From contig JANQKY010000007.1 of assembly GCA_028280885.1 (NCBI GenBank), forward strand, positions 1-64,000: 64,000 bases of DNA, in the 5' to 3' direction. The stretch comes from Tepidamorphus sp. GTDB lineage: Bacteria; Pseudomonadota; Alphaproteobacteria; Rhizobiales; Tepidamorphaceae. Positions within the stretch are counted from its first letter, which is position 1, and every line of letters starts with the position of its first letter. This document shows, one piece after another, positions 36,455-46,432 of this stretch. The translations under genes and the position numbers were made by a program. The notes beneath the pieces were generated by a model. The model was not told the origin of the DNA and ran no database searches. It worked only from the letters and a program-made list of their open reading frames with translations.

Positions 36455-37474
36455 TCAGCGCGACCGGCTGCCGCCCTGTCCGAGAAAGGCGCCGGCGATC
36501 CCGCGCGGCAGGAATATCACGACGAGGACGACCGCGATGCCGAGCAGCAGCAGCCGGTAGTCGTCGAAGGCGCGCAGCAGCTCGTTGCCGATCACCACCA
36601 CGAAAACACCGATTATCGCGCCCGGGAACCGGCCCATGCCGCCGATCGCCAGCATGACCATGGCCATCAGGAAGAACTCGGTGCCGAGGATCTTCGGCGT
36701 GACCACCGCGGTGTAATGGGCGTAGAGGCCGCCGGCGATCGCGGTGAAGAAGGCGGAGATCATGAAGGCGGCGAGCTTGTAGCGCACCGCGTTGACGCCG
36801 ATCGCCTGGGCGAAGGCGTCGACATCGCGCATCGCGATGAAGGCAAGCCCCGCGCGTCTGCGCAGGATCAGGAAATAGACCGCGTAGACGCACACCGACC
36901 CGAAGGCGAGCGCCAGCCAGAACCAGGCCTGCTTGTCGATCGTCGAGAGCGTCGTGCCGAACAATTCGACCCTGGGAATCCCCAGAAGGCCGGTATTGCC
37001 ACCCATGCCGATCGACCGCCCCTGCTGGATGATCGGCGGCAGGGCCAGATGGATCGCGAAGGTGTAGAGCGCGATGTATTCGCCCTTCAGCCGCAGCGTC
37101 GGCAACGCGACGAGCACGCCGACCACCGCTCCGCTAAGCCCGGCGATCGCAATCGAGAGGAGTGGCGTCGTATCGGCATAGATCGACAGCATCGCCGCCG
37201 TATAGGCACCGAAGGCGAAGAAGACGAGCTGGGCGTAGTTGAAGATGCCGGCATAGCCGAGGATCAGGTCCCAGGAGGCGATCACCACGCACCAGATGAA
37301 GACCAGGATGAAGATATGCAGCACATAGCTGTCGCCGATCAGCCCGCCGGCAAGCGCCAGCAGCGCCACGGCGGCCCAGAAGAGGCCACTGTCGCGGCCG
37401 AAGCGGTCGCCCTTGAAGACCGACCGGATCGACGTCGGGCCGTTCGCCGTGCCGGGGTTGGTCGTTTCGCTCAT
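36455..37474 (-). CDS. Branched-chain-amino-acid-type ABC permease (LivM)
   Basis: A 339-residue inner-membrane permease of the HAAT family with GYAGIFNYAQLVFFAFGAYT and the coupling region FIAMRDVDAFAQAIGVNAVR. It is the last gene of the operon and starts two bases after the LivH-type stop. Confidence 0.92.
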   Translation of the reverse strand: MSETTNPGTANGPTSIRSVFKGDRFGRDSGLFWAAVALLALAGGLIGDSYVLHIFILVFIWCVVIASWDLILGYAGIFNYAQLVFFAFGAYTAAMLSIYADTTPLLSIAIAGLSGAVVGVLVALPTLRLKGEYIALYTFAIHLALPPIIQQGRSIGMGGNTGLLGIPRVELFGTTLSTIDKQAWFWLALAFGSVCVYAVYFLILRRRAGLAFIAMRDVDAFAQAIGVNAVRYKLAAFMISAFFTAIAGGLYAHYTAVVTPKILGTEFFLMAMVMLAIGGMGRFPGAIIGVFVVVIGNELLRAFDDYRLLLLGIAVVLVVIFLPRGIAGAFLGQGGSRSR

Positions 37475-37475
37475 G

Positions 37476-38348
37476 TCAGCTCTCCCAGACCCCGAACAGC
37501 CCCTTCGGCCGCACCGCGAGCACGACGATCAGCACCAACAGCCAGGCCGGCATCACCCAGTTCGGACCGATATAGAAGATGACGAAGCCCTCCAGGATGG
37601 CGAGGACGAAGGCGGCCACGAAAGCACCCTTGGTGCTGCCGAGCCCGCCGAGCACGACGATCACGAAGGCCTTCAGGAAGGGACCCCAGCCGCCGACGGG
37701 CGAAATCAGGAAAATCGGCGCAAGCAGGATCCCCGCGAGCCCCGCCAGCACCACCGAGAGCCCGAAAGTGAAGGCGAAGACCTGGTTGACATCGACACCG
37801 ACCTGCTTGGCCCCCTGGATGTCCTGCGAGACGGCGCGCACGGCCTGGCCGTAGCGGGTGCGCGCCAGGAAGAATTCGAGCGCCCCGACAAGCGCCAGCG
37901 AGATCACGAACATCCACAGCTTGTAGGACGAGATCGTGATCGTGCCGAGCGTGACGGTGCCCTCGATGAAGGCGGGGATCGACTTGGTGCCCGGGCCGAA
38001 CACCAGTTGCAGCGTGTTCTCGATGATGAAGGCGAGCCCGAGCGTCGCCATGATCGTGTTGATCCGCCAGTTGCCCCAGCTGCGAAGCGGCCGGATGACC
38101 AGCCGCTCGATGCCGACGCCGGTCGCAAACAGCAGCGGGATCGCGATAACGACCGCGAGCCACAGCGGCAGGTTGAAATAGCCGACGACAAGCGCCCAGG
38201 CGATATAGCCGCCCAGCGAATAAAGCGAGCCGTGGGCGAAGTTCAGGATGCGCGACGCGCCGTAGACAAGCGACAGGCCGACGGCGATGAGGCAGTAGAC
38301 GGCGCCCTGGCTCAGGCCCCCGATCAGGATCTCGATGGTCTGGCTCAT
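37476..38348 (-). CDS. Branched-chain-amino-acid-type ABC permease (LivH)
   Basis: A 290-residue inner-membrane permease with GASRILNFAHGSLYSLGGYI near the N-terminus and VRAVSQDIQGAKQVGVDVNQ in the cytoplasmic coupling loop. It overlaps the LivF-type gene by four bases. Confidence 0.92.
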   Translation of the reverse strand: MSQTIEILIGGLSQGAVYCLIAVGLSLVYGASRILNFAHGSLYSLGGYIAWALVVGYFNLPLWLAVVIAIPLLFATGVGIERLVIRPLRSWGNWRINTIMATLGLAFIIENTLQLVFGPGTKSIPAFIEGTVTLGTITISSYKLWMFVISLALVGALEFFLARTRYGQAVRAVSQDIQGAKQVGVDVNQVFAFTFGLSVVLAGLAGILLAPIFLISPVGGWGPFLKAFVIVVLGGLGSTKGAFVAAFVLAILEGFVIFYIGPNWVMPAWLLVLIVVLAVRPKGLFGVWES

Positions 38349-39016
38349 GCCGGTGATCCGTCCACTGGCGCGCTTTCCCTTAATACCCCCTCCTCGATCG
38401 CGAAGGTCCGGTCGATCAGGCCCTCAAGCTGGGCGATGCTCTGCTCAACGATCAGGATCGTCAGCCCGTCCTCGTTGAGCGTGGCGATGGTCTCAAGCAT
38501 CTGCGCGGTGAGATTGGGCGCAAGGCCGAGCGAGGGCTCGTCGATGGCAAGCAGGGTCGGGTTCGACATCAGGCCGCGGCCGAGCGCGACCATCTGCGAT
38601 TCGCCGCCGCTCAGCGTCCGACACAACTGGCCGCGGCGCTCGGCCAGGCGCGGGTAGAGCTCGAAGACCCGCTCCAGATTGCGTTTCTCGTGCCGCCGCG
38701 CCTCGGGCCGGAACGCGCCAAGCTGCAGGTTTTCCAAAACCGTCATGTCGGGAAACAGCCGCCGGTCCTCGGCGACATAGACAAGGCCCTCGCCGATCAG
38801 CGCCGGTGGCGATCGTCCGGCAATCTCCCTGCCCCGGAACGCAATCGCGCCGGAGCGGGCGGGCATCAGCCCGCAGATCGTCTTCAGAAGCGTGCTCTTG
38901 CCGTGGCCGTTTGCGCCGATCACCGCCACCATCTCCCCCTCGGCAACCGACAGCGAGACGTCGTGCAGCACGTGGAAGTCGCCGTAGAAGACGTTGATCC
39001 GCTCGACCTCAAGCAT
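38345..39016 (-). CDS. Branched-chain-amino-acid-type ABC ATPase (LivF)
   Basis: A 223-residue ATPase with Walker A GANGHGKST, signature LSGGESQM and Walker B TLLAIDEPSLGLAP. The Walker A has His where Ala is usual (GANGAGKST). It overlaps the LivG-type gene by eight bases. Confidence 0.92.
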   Translation of the reverse strand: MLEVERINVFYGDFHVLHDVSLSVAEGEMVAVIGANGHGKSTLLKTICGLMPARSGAIAFRGREIAGRSPPALIGEGLVYVAEDRRLFPDMTVLENLQLGAFRPEARRHEKRNLERVFELYPRLAERRGQLCRTLSGGESQMVALGRGLMSNPTLLAIDEPSLGLAPNLTAQMLETIATLNEDGLTILIVEQSIAQLEGLIDRTFAIEEGVLRESAPVDGSPA

Positions 39017-39773
39017 CGTGTTTCCTGCCCAGATAGATCTCCACGACGTGGTCGTCGTTCAGGACGACCTCAGGCCGGTCGAGCATGACGAAGCGTCCGA
39101 AATTGATGATCAGGATGCGATCGGCGATCTCGGCCAGCGCCCGCGTCTTGTGCTCGACCATCACGACGGTGACGCCGAGCCCGTCGCGGACGCGGCGGAC
39201 AGTGTCGAGCAGGATGTCGATCTCGTCGGCATTGAGGCCGCCGAGCGGCTCGTCCATGAACAGGATCTTCGGCCCGGTCGCCAGCGCCGCCCCCAGCATG
39301 ATGCGCTTGCGCGTGAGCAGGTCGGCCTCGGAGGCGGGCCGGTTCAGCGCCGCTCCGAGATCAACCGTGCGGATCGCCGTATCGAGATCGATAGCCGGCG
39401 CCCGGCCGGACGCCTCGGCGCCGAAGAGATGGCCGGCAAGCAGGTTCTCGCCGACGGTGAGCGAGGACAGGAGGGTCGGAATCTGGAAGGTCTGCGCGAT
39501 GCCGAGCCCGCAGCGGCGGTGCCGCCCGGTCTTCGTGATATCCTGTTCTTCGAAAATCACCCGCCCGCCGCTCGCCGCGAGCCCGCCGGTGCAGACATTC
39601 ATCAGCGTGCTCTTGCCCGCGCCGTTCGGTCCCGCGACGCCAAGGATCTCGCCTTCAAGAATCGCAAAGGAGAGATCGCTAAGCGCCTGGAAGGCGCCGA
39701 AGCGCATCGACACGGTATCAAGCGACATCAGGGCCATGGTGAACCGGCTTTCCTGCGGGGCGGACGCATCCAT
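39009..39773 (-). CDS. Branched-chain-amino-acid-type ABC ATPase (LivG)
   Basis: A 254-residue ATPase with Walker A GPNGAGKST and Walker B KILFMDEPLGGLNAD. The usual LSGGxQR signature is degenerate: the corresponding segment reads LLTRKRIMLGAALATGP. ATG 39773 has AAGGA nearby; ATG 39737 would also keep the core. Confidence 0.9.
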   Translation of the reverse strand: MDASAPQESRFTMALMSLDTVSMRFGAFQALSDLSFAILEGEILGVAGPNGAGKSTLMNVCTGGLAASGGRVIFEEQDITKTGRHRRCGLGIAQTFQIPTLLSSLTVGENLLAGHLFGAEASGRAPAIDLDTAIRTVDLGAALNRPASEADLLTRKRIMLGAALATGPKILFMDEPLGGLNADEIDILLDTVRRVRDGLGVTVVMVEHKTRALAEIADRILIINFGRFVMLDRPEVVLNDDHVVEIYLGRKHDA

Positions 39774-39786
39774 CCTTAAAGGACAA

Positions 39787-39812
39787 CCGGCCCCGGCATC
39801 TTGCGGGGCCGG
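39787..39812 (-). terminator. GC-rich hairpin between binding-protein gene and livG
   Basis: Perfect nine-base arms CCGGCCCCG and CGGGGCCGG with an eight-base loop, 46 bases past the binding-protein stop. It has no T-run and probably sets a higher mRNA level for the binding protein than for the downstream genes. Confidence 0.5.
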
Positions 39813-39858
39813 CCGTCTGTCTGGTCGGTTGGACGGTGTCCGATCAGTTGGGGTCCGA

Positions 39859-41076
39859 TCAGTTGGACCAGTCGGGTGCGCGGATCTCGCCGGCCTTCTC
39901 CTGCCCGATCATCAGGCGGACGCGATTGCCGTCCTGAACCTGCAGGAGCTGGGCAGGCTGCGTTTCGGACCCGGTTTCGATGAAGTTCCGCTCGTTGAAG
40001 ACGTACTTCCCGGCAATCCCGTCATAATCAAGCGTGCGGATCGTGTCGGCAATGGCCGCATAGTCGGACGGATCGCCGACCGCTTCGACCGCGGTAGCCC
40101 AGATCCGCACCATGTCGTAGACGGCCGCGGCGAGGCTCAGCGGCGGCTCGTTGTCATAGGCCGCCTTCCAGCTCTCGGCGAAGGTGTCGCCGGCCGCGTC
40201 TTCGAGATGGGCATTGAGCGTGAAGGCGAGCACGCCCTCCGCCTTGCCCTGCGCGATCACCTCGTCGAGGCCGGGCGTCGCGCCGATATAGCCGACGCTG
40301 ACCAGCGCATCGTCGATCGGCTGATTGCCGAACTGGTCGATGAAGGTCGTCGCGACGGCCGGCTCGAGCGCCTCCAGGTGGATGAGCGCGGGATTGGCCT
40401 CGCGGATCTTCGACTGGATGCCGGTCCACTCGACCGTGTCATAGGGCACTTCCTCGGTGAAGACGACCTCCCAGCCCGCCTCCTCCGCGGCTTCCGCCAT
40501 GCCTTCGGCGAGGCGAATGTCCCATTCGAAGTCGCCATGGACGATGGCGATCGTCTTGCGCTCGAAGTCGTGACCGGTTCCCAGGATCTGCCTGAACACC
40601 TCCCCGCCGTAGCTGTAGTCGACGTCGGAGGCGTTGAAGATCGCGCCGCAGCCCATCCGTTCGGTGAGCTCGACGACGCTGGTCACCGCATCGTTGTGGA
40701 TATAGGGAATGTCATAGGGGCAGAAGGCCGGGATATCCGGCCCCATGCCGCCATAGCCGTTGATCAGGACGCTGACGCCCTCACGCTCGATCAGGTTGGA
40801 GGCGGCCGCGGTCAGCTTGTCCGGCGTCAGGTCGCCGATATCGAAGGTGATGACCTCGACCTGCTTGCCGAGCAGGCCGCCATCGGCATTGATCTCGTCG
40901 ACGGCGAGGCGGATCGCATGTTCCATCGTCTCGCCGTCGGCGGCGAAATAGCCGGTCAGCGGGATCGGCGCGCCGAGCCCGATCGTGTCCTCGGCGACAG
41001 CCGGCCCGGCCAGGCTCGCGGCGGCAAGCGTCGCGGCCGCCATATGTCTCAACAAACGCGGGGTTTTCCTGATCAT
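39859..41076 (-). CDS. Branched-chain-amino-acid-type ABC substrate-binding protein (LivK)
   Basis: A 405-residue periplasmic receptor of the type I fold. The signal peptide (RHMAAATLAAASLAGPAVA) is followed by EDTIGLGAPIPLTGYFAADG, the usual ligand-binding first strand. Relatives take amino acids, amides, urea or small aromatics. It follows the M24 peptidase gene by 65 bases. Confidence 0.92.
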   Translation of the reverse strand: MIRKTPRLLRHMAAATLAAASLAGPAVAEDTIGLGAPIPLTGYFAADGETMEHAIRLAVDEINADGGLLGKQVEVITFDIGDLTPDKLTAAASNLIEREGVSVLINGYGGMGPDIPAFCPYDIPYIHNDAVTSVVELTERMGCGAIFNASDVDYSYGGEVFRQILGTGHDFERKTIAIVHGDFEWDIRLAEGMAEAAEEAGWEVVFTEEVPYDTVEWTGIQSKIREANPALIHLEALEPAVATTFIDQFGNQPIDDALVSVGYIGATPGLDEVIAQGKAEGVLAFTLNAHLEDAAGDTFAESWKAAYDNEPPLSLAAAVYDMVRIWATAVEAVGDPSDYAAIADTIRTLDYDGIAGKYVFNERNFIETGSETQPAQLLQVQDGNRVRLMIGQEKAGEIRAPDWSN

Positions 41077-41141
41077 GTCGGTATTCCTCTCCTATCGGGT
41101 GTTTTGTGCCGTGGGTCGCGGCGCGGTGAGACCGACAGGCC

Positions 41142-42362
41142 TCAGGCCCAGCGCTTTGCGTCGCAGCCGGCGGTCAGGATCTCCGCCCCGGTCTCGGTGA
41201 CGAGGACGTCTTCCTCGTAGTTCGACGCGCCGACGCCCGGCTTGCTGACGAGCGCTTCGACGGCAAGCGTCATGTTCGCCTCGATCACGGTCGTCTCGTC
41301 CTCGGTGATCCAGGGCCCGTCGATGCCAAGGCCCAGCGCGTGGCCGAAGCAGGGGAAGAGCTGGCTGAACGCGTTGGTCTCGTCGCCGGTCGTCTTGTGG
41401 TTGGCAAAGCCGTTGTCGTCGAGCCAGCGCGAGCCGCGCCGGTAGAGATCGCCGAAGGTCGTCTCGCCCGGCCGGATGCCCTCGATGATGTGATGGATCA
41501 GCGCGACATTGCCGTCGAGCAATTCGCGCTGGCCATCGCTCGGCTTGCCGCCGACGACGGTGGAGCGGGCGAAGTCGGTGTAGTAGGCATCGACCGGCCC
41601 CCATTGGTCGATATGGACGAGATCGCCGGTCTCCAGCGGCCGGGTGACGTTCCAGTGGGGCATGCCGGAGCTGCCCATGTAGTGCATCGAATTGGGGCCG
41701 CTGGCGATCGCGATATCCTGCTGCGTGCCGCCATTGGCGGCGAGAACTTCAAGGCCGGCGCCGACGGCGTCGCCCTCGGTGTTGCCCTCCACGACCGCGG
41801 CCATGGTCGCGTCCATCCATTTGACGCCGACCCCGGCCGACCAGCGCATATGGGCGATCTCGGCCGGGCTCTTGATCAGGCGCAGCCGGTCGAGGATGGC
41901 GTCGGCGTCGACGAAGTCGATCGTCTGCCCGGCGCGCGCCTCCATGCGCTTATGCGCGCTGACGAGATAGGACATCATGCCCGCCATTCCGAGCCGCTTG
42001 TCGAGGAGGCCCGTCTCGCGCAGCACGTCGGCGACGCCGGCGGCAAGGTCGATGGACAGGCGCACGTCGGCGACCTTCACCCGGTCCTCGGGATCGTCGA
42101 GATAGTCGGTGATGAGGATCGCGTCGCCGTCGACGGGCAGGACCAGCGCGCCATGGCCCCGGCTCGACCAGGTCGCCCGGTCCGGCACGCAGGGAAACAG
42201 CGAGACGAAATTGGTCAGGTAGTAGAGATCGCCATAGGCCTCGACCGCATGCCCGCTGCGCGACCAGACGACGAGCGCGTCGAGCCCCATCTGCTTGGCC
42301 ATCTCCTGGGTGCGGCGGCGGCGGTCGGCGAATTCACTGTCGGGGATTCTCGGTGCGAACAT
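41142..42362 (-). CDS. M24-family metallopeptidase/creatinase-like hydrolase
   Basis: A 406-residue pita-bread-fold protein with the creatinase N-domain and the M24 C-domain. Metal ligands are visible as the two Asp in HIDQWGPVDAYYTDFARS, His in CFGHALGLGIDGP, and Glu in TTVIEANMTL and NYEEDVLVT. All five dinuclear-metal ligands are present, so it is more like Xaa-Pro peptidase, ectoine hydrolase or related C-N hydrolases than metal-free creatinase. Start 42362 has AGGA eight bases upstream. It is first in the operon with the LivKGFHM-type importer. Confidence 0.88.
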   Translation of the reverse strand: MFAPRIPDSEFADRRRRTQEMAKQMGLDALVVWSRSGHAVEAYGDLYYLTNFVSLFPCVPDRATWSSRGHGALVLPVDGDAILITDYLDDPEDRVKVADVRLSIDLAAGVADVLRETGLLDKRLGMAGMMSYLVSAHKRMEARAGQTIDFVDADAILDRLRLIKSPAEIAHMRWSAGVGVKWMDATMAAVVEGNTEGDAVGAGLEVLAANGGTQQDIAIASGPNSMHYMGSSGMPHWNVTRPLETGDLVHIDQWGPVDAYYTDFARSTVVGGKPSDGQRELLDGNVALIHHIIEGIRPGETTFGDLYRRGSRWLDDNGFANHKTTGDETNAFSQLFPCFGHALGLGIDGPWITEDETTVIEANMTLAVEALVSKPGVGASNYEEDVLVTETGAEILTAGCDAKRWA

Positions 42363-42528
42363 GCGATGGGTCCTGTTGGTGGGGAAGGGGAAGCGGCAAC
42401 GGTTCGACGACAGCCTCGACTGCGCCGGCAAGCGCGAGCGTTGCTTCGTCGGCGAAGGGCGGACAAGGGCTCTCCTTAATCGGGATATTTGCGACAAGAA
42501 GAGGCTGCGGCGCGGCAATGCTCAATGG

Positions 42529-42540
42529 TGACAACTGTCA
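42529..42540. promoter_or_regulatory. Small dyad in the M24/LuxR intergenic region
   Basis: TGACA-AC-TGTCA lies in the 247-base divergent gap between the M24 gene and the LuxR-type gene. It is a candidate regulator site only because of its symmetry and position; the arms are just five bases long. Confidence 0.25.
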
Positions 42541-42609
42541 TGCCGCCGTCCGAAGAACGAGCGCAGAAACAGTCTTTTCATCGAGATTTCAGTTAGTTAT
42601 TCTGCCCTC

Positions 42610-43683
42610 GTGGATCGCGAAACACATCTCACAGAAGACCGTGAGCGCGCCGCCTCGGATGGCTATCGAGGGTTTCTGGAGGGGCTCGCATCGGTCATCG
42701 ACAGCGTCGGCAGGGACGATTTCTACGATCGCCTCTCCGAAAGCGTCGCCCGTTTCGTCGGCTGCAAACGCTGGCTGGTGATCCGCTATGCGCGCTATGC
42801 CAAGCCGAAGTTTCTCGTCAACCGGTCGATGCCCGAGGAGGCCGTCGCCGGCTATCTCGACACGCACTACCGGATCGATCCCTTGCTGCGCATGGTCCGC
42901 CGCGGAACGGCCGAAGCGGTCGTGACGTTCGAGCAACTGCGGCGGAACGCGCAGGATACGGTGTTCTACGACGAGATGTTCCACACGGCCCTGATCAGGG
43001 ACGAACTGGTGTTTCTGCTGCCGGCGATCGGCGGCGTCAGCATCGCGCTCTGCCTCGACCGGGGCAAGCGCAGTTTTTCGGCATCCGACATCGCGAGGGC
43101 GCGCCACATCCACGCGACCCTGGAGCGGCTCAATCGGCTGCACGTCAACCAGAGCCTGTGGGCGCGGACCGGCCATACCCTCGACCAGCCGGACGTGGCG
43201 ATGATCATTCTCGACACCGGCGGCAACATCCTCTTTCGCACGGCAAGCTGGGCAGCCAGCGTTACGCCCGACAGCGAGGCGGACTTCGCCGCCGACGCCG
43301 GGCGGTCGGCGCAGGGCTCGCGCCGCGTCGCGCCGGAACGCATGCTGCATTGGGAAACGCTGGAGCCCTCGAACGCCATCGCGCCGGGCGGCACCTGCGT
43401 GGTGCTCGAGCAGGTCTCGCCCGGCTACATGTATGTCCCGACCGAGGACTGGCGCAGCCAGTTCGCCGCCAGCTATGACCTCACCCAGCGCGAGATCGAC
43501 ATCGTCTCGCGGCTGTTGACCGGCGAGCCCACCGCCCGCATCGCCGAGGCGCTCAACATCAGCGCCGGCACCGTGCGCAACCACAAGCACAGGCTCTATT
43601 TCAAGCTCGACATCACGTCGGAGCGCGAGCTTTTCTCGATGATCTTCGACGAGCTTGTCGGCGGGACGAAGCAGGGACGGTAG
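42610..43683 (+). CDS. LuxR-type helix-turn-helix transcriptional regulator
   Basis: A 357-residue regulator. The C-terminal GerE/LuxR helix-turn-helix is LTQREIDIVSRLLTGEPTAR followed by IAEALNISAGTVRNHKHRLY. The N-terminal 180 residues resemble a sensor domain (FLEGLASVIDSVGRDDFYDR ...), possibly GAF- or autoinducer-binding-like, without a receiver Asp site. The GTG at 42610 is the most upstream start. It is divergent from the M24-LivKGFHM operon and probably controls it. It ends five bases from the convergent ABC ATPase gene. Confidence 0.85.
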   Translation: MDRETHLTEDRERAASDGYRGFLEGLASVIDSVGRDDFYDRLSESVARFVGCKRWLVIRYARYAKPKFLVNRSMPEEAVAGYLDTHYRIDPLLRMVRRGTAEAVVTFEQLRRNAQDTVFYDEMFHTALIRDELVFLLPAIGGVSIALCLDRGKRSFSASDIARARHIHATLERLNRLHVNQSLWARTGHTLDQPDVAMIILDTGGNILFRTASWAASVTPDSEADFAADAGRSAQGSRRVAPERMLHWETLEPSNAIAPGGTCVVLEQVSPGYMYVPTEDWRSQFAASYDLTQREIDIVSRLLTGEPTARIAEALNISAGTVRNHKHRLYFKLDITSERELFSMIFDELVGGTKQGR

Positions 43684-43688
43684 CGTCT

Positions 43689-45482
43689 CTATCCCGTCGC
43701 GGCGACCAGATGGCCGTCGCCGACATCGCGTAGCGACAGGATTTCGGGCTCGTGACCGAGCGAGAAGATCGGGCTCGGCACCTCGCCGTCCAATAGCGGA
43801 AGCGTGTCGCGGCGTCTGGCCGGGTCGGCGACGGGAACGGCGTCGAGCAGGCGCTGCGTATAAGGATGCCGCGGATCCTCGAAGACCCGGTCGCGCGGTC
43901 CGGTCTCGACGATCTGGCCGAGATACATCACCGCGACGCGGTGGCTGATCTGCTCGACCACCGCCATGTCGTGCGAAATGAACAGATAGCTCAGGCCCTG
44001 CTCGTCCTGCAATTCCCGCAACAGGTCGAGAATCTGCGCCTGGACCGATACGTCGAGCGCCGACACCGCCTCATCGGCGATGATGACCTTCGGATTGAGC
44101 GCCAGCGCGCGGGCGACGCAGATGCGCTGGCGCTGGCCGCCGGAGAACTCGTGCGGGTGCCGGTTCATCATCGCCGGATCGAGATGGACCCGGCGGAACA
44201 GGTCGGCGACCCGGTCCTTTCGCTCCGAGCCATCGGCGATGTCGTGAATGACAAGCGGCTCGCCGACCAGGTCGCCGACGCTCATGCGCGGATTGAGCGC
44301 CGCGTAAGGGTCCTGGAAGATCAACTGGATGTCTTCGCGCACCGGCTTCATGGCGCCCGCCGACAGGCCGGCGATCTCGCGGCCGGCGATCCGGATGCTG
44401 CCCTGCCAGGTGATGAGGTTGACCAGCGACTTGCCGATCGTCGATTTGCCGCAGCCGCTCTCGCCGACCAGCGAGACGATCTCGCCGGCACGGATATCCA
44501 GCGACACCCGCTCAACCGCATGGACCCGCTTGACGGGGCGCTGCAGCAATCCGCCCGTGATATCGAAGCGGACGGTCAGGTCGCGGATGGAAACGACCGA
44601 CTCGCCGCCGCCGTCGTTCAGGCTCGCCGCGGGTTCGCCCCTTGTGCTGCCGAGCTTGGGAACGGCGGCCAGCAGGTCCTGCGTGTAACGTTCGCGGGGG
44701 GCTGAAAACAGCTCCCGCACCGGCCGTGCCTCGACGATCCGGCCGCCATTCATGACGATGACCCGGTCTGCCATTTCGGCGACCACGCCCATGTCATGGG
44801 TGATCAGCAGGATGGCGGTGCCGAACTCCGCCTTCAAATCGTTCATCAGCGCCAGGATCTGCGCCTGGATGGTGACGTCGAGCGCCGTCGTCGGCTCATC
44901 CGCGATCAGCACCTTGGGATTGCCGGCCAGCGCCATAGCGATCATCACCCGCTGGCGCATGCCGCCCGACAGTTCGTGCGGGTATTGCTTCAGGCGGCGG
45001 GCGCTTTCCGACAGGCGCACGGCATCGAGCGCTTGAAGCGCCTTGCGGCGGGCCGCCGCCCCGCCGAGCCCGTGATGGATGCCGATCGCCTCGGCCAGCT
45101 GCGCCCCGATCGTCATGATCGGATTGAGCGACGTCATCGGCTCCTGGAAGATCATGGCGATGTCGCCGCCGCGAATATGCTGCATCTCGCGCTCGGACAG
45201 CGTCAGGAGATCGCGTCCCTCAAGCCGCACCTCGCCGGCGCTGACCCGGGCCGACGGCGGCAGCAGCCCCATGACCGAGAGCGAGGTGATCGACTTGCCG
45301 GAGCCCGATTCGCCGGCAATGCACAGCGTTTCGCCCGGCCTAAGGGCGAGCGAAACATCGTCGACCACCGTTTTCGCGCCCTTCGGCGTCGCAACCTGCG
45401 TCGTCAGGTTGCGGACGTCGAGGACAGGCGGCGCACCGGACGTGTCCGGTGCCGCCGCCTCACTTTGCGTTTGCGCCAACAC
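43689..45482 (-). CDS. Fused peptide-type ABC transporter ATPase (DppD-DppF), amide operon
   Basis: A 597-residue double ATPase. Walker A motifs are GESGSGKS and GESGCGKST, signatures LSGGMRQR and FSGGQRQR, Walker [13 protein letters not shown] and [12 protein letters not shown]. The GTG at 45482 begins one base after the acetamidase stop, with GGAG upstream; the neighbouring TTG at 45479 is also possible. It is the last gene of the amiC-amiR operon and energises the DppBC-type permeases further up. Confidence 0.92.
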   Translation of the reverse strand: MLAQTQSEAAAPDTSGAPPVLDVRNLTTQVATPKGAKTVVDDVSLALRPGETLCIAGESGSGKSITSLSVMGLLPPSARVSAGEVRLEGRDLLTLSEREMQHIRGGDIAMIFQEPMTSLNPIMTIGAQLAEAIGIHHGLGGAAARRKALQALDAVRLSESARRLKQYPHELSGGMRQRVMIAMALAGNPKVLIADEPTTALDVTIQAQILALMNDLKAEFGTAILLITHDMGVVAEMADRVIVMNGGRIVEARPVRELFSAPRERYTQDLLAAVPKLGSTRGEPAASLNDGGGESVVSIRDLTVRFDITGGLLQRPVKRVHAVERVSLDIRAGEIVSLVGESGCGKSTIGKSLVNLITWQGSIRIAGREIAGLSAGAMKPVREDIQLIFQDPYAALNPRMSVGDLVGEPLVIHDIADGSERKDRVADLFRRVHLDPAMMNRHPHEFSGGQRQRICVARALALNPKVIIADEAVSALDVSVQAQILDLLRELQDEQGLSYLFISHDMAVVEQISHRVAVMYLGQIVETGPRDRVFEDPRHPYTQRLLDAVPVADPARRRDTLPLLDGEVPSPIFSLGHEPEILSLRDVGDGHLVAATG

Positions 45483-45483
45483 G

Positions 45484-46428
45484 CTACTCCAGGACGACGC
45501 GCGGGAAGTAGAACGAGACGATCCAGTTCGGAATGTCGACGATTTCGTTGATCCTGAGATCGCCACAGACCGAACACAGCATATAGGCATCGACCGGCGC
45601 CATATTGTAGCGTCCGGCGATGAGATCGACCATCTGGCTGAGCGCGTCTCGAGCGCCCTGATACAGGTCCTCGCCGATCCCGGTCGTCACCTCGTAGCCC
45701 TTGGCGTCGAGATGGCGGGTGACCGGCCCGGGCGTGGTAAAGCGCGGCATCCTGAGATTGGCGCCCTTGACCAGATCGACAGTGACGGCGACGTTCACCG
45801 GGCTTTCGATTGCCGTACCGCAGACTTCGCCGTCGCCCTGGGCCGCATGGGTGTCGCCAAGGGAAAACAGCCCGCCCGCGACCTCCACCGGCAGATAGAG
45901 TTCGCTGCCCGCGGCAAGGTCGCGAATGTCCATATTGCCGCCGATCCGGCGCGGCGGAACGACGGAATGCAGGCCCGGTTCGGCCGGTGCAACGCCCATT
46001 GTGCCGGCGAAGGGCTTCAGCGGCACCCGGCCGCCCGGCCCGTAGGCCGCCGGTGTCAGCGCCACCGGATCGTAGGACCAGATTTGCAAGGCCGGGTCTT
46101 CAAACTGGTCCGCCAGCAGTCCGAAGCCTGGAATGTTGCCGGTCCAACCGAAGCCGGAGGGTTCGAAGCGGTCGATGGTCACCTTTATGGCATCACCGGG
46201 CTCCGCACCGTCGATATAGACCGGCCCGGTGACCGGATTGATCCTGTCGAAATCCAGTTTGGCCACATCCTCGACCGTCGAATCGGGCGTCAACTGCCCG
46301 GCAGAGGAATCGAGGCATTCGAAGAAGAGCGAGGATCCCGGCGCCACGGTCGCAACGGGCGGGATCGAATGATCCCACCCGAAGTGATGATGTTCACGCC
46401 GGATCGTATGGTCAGCCGATCCGCTCAT
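45484..46428 (-). CDS. Acetamidase/formamidase family protein
   Basis: A 314-residue enzyme of the acetamidase/formamidase (FmdA/AmdA) family, which hydrolyses short amides to acid and ammonia. Family marks are [53 protein letters not shown] and a C-terminal [18 protein letters not shown]. The core is all present. It starts at 46428, four bases before the end of the binding-protein gene region, and an earlier ATG at 46458 is possible. Its place in an AmiC/AmiR operon with an importer suggests that the imported compound is an amide, and that this is the catabolic step. Confidence 0.9.
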   Translation of the reverse strand: MSGSADHTIRREHHHFGWDHSIPPVATVAPGSSLFFECLDSSAGQLTPDSTVEDVAKLDFDRINPVTGPVYIDGAEPGDAIKVTIDRFEPSGFGWTGNIPGFGLLADQFEDPALQIWSYDPVALTPAAYGPGGRVPLKPFAGTMGVAPAEPGLHSVVPPRRIGGNMDIRDLAAGSELYLPVEVAGGLFSLGDTHAAQGDGEVCGTAIESPVNVAVTVDLVKGANLRMPRFTTPGPVTRHLDAKGYEVTTGIGEDLYQGARDALSQMVDLIAGRYNMAPVDAYMLCSVCGDLRINEIVDIPNWIVSFYFPRVVLE

Positions 46429-46432
46429 GATG

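Noticed and set aside
41142..42362. M24 protein as DMSP lyase DddP
   Set aside because: It shares only the fold. The N-terminal region and length differ from DddP as I know it, and the surrounding importer is amino-acid-like.
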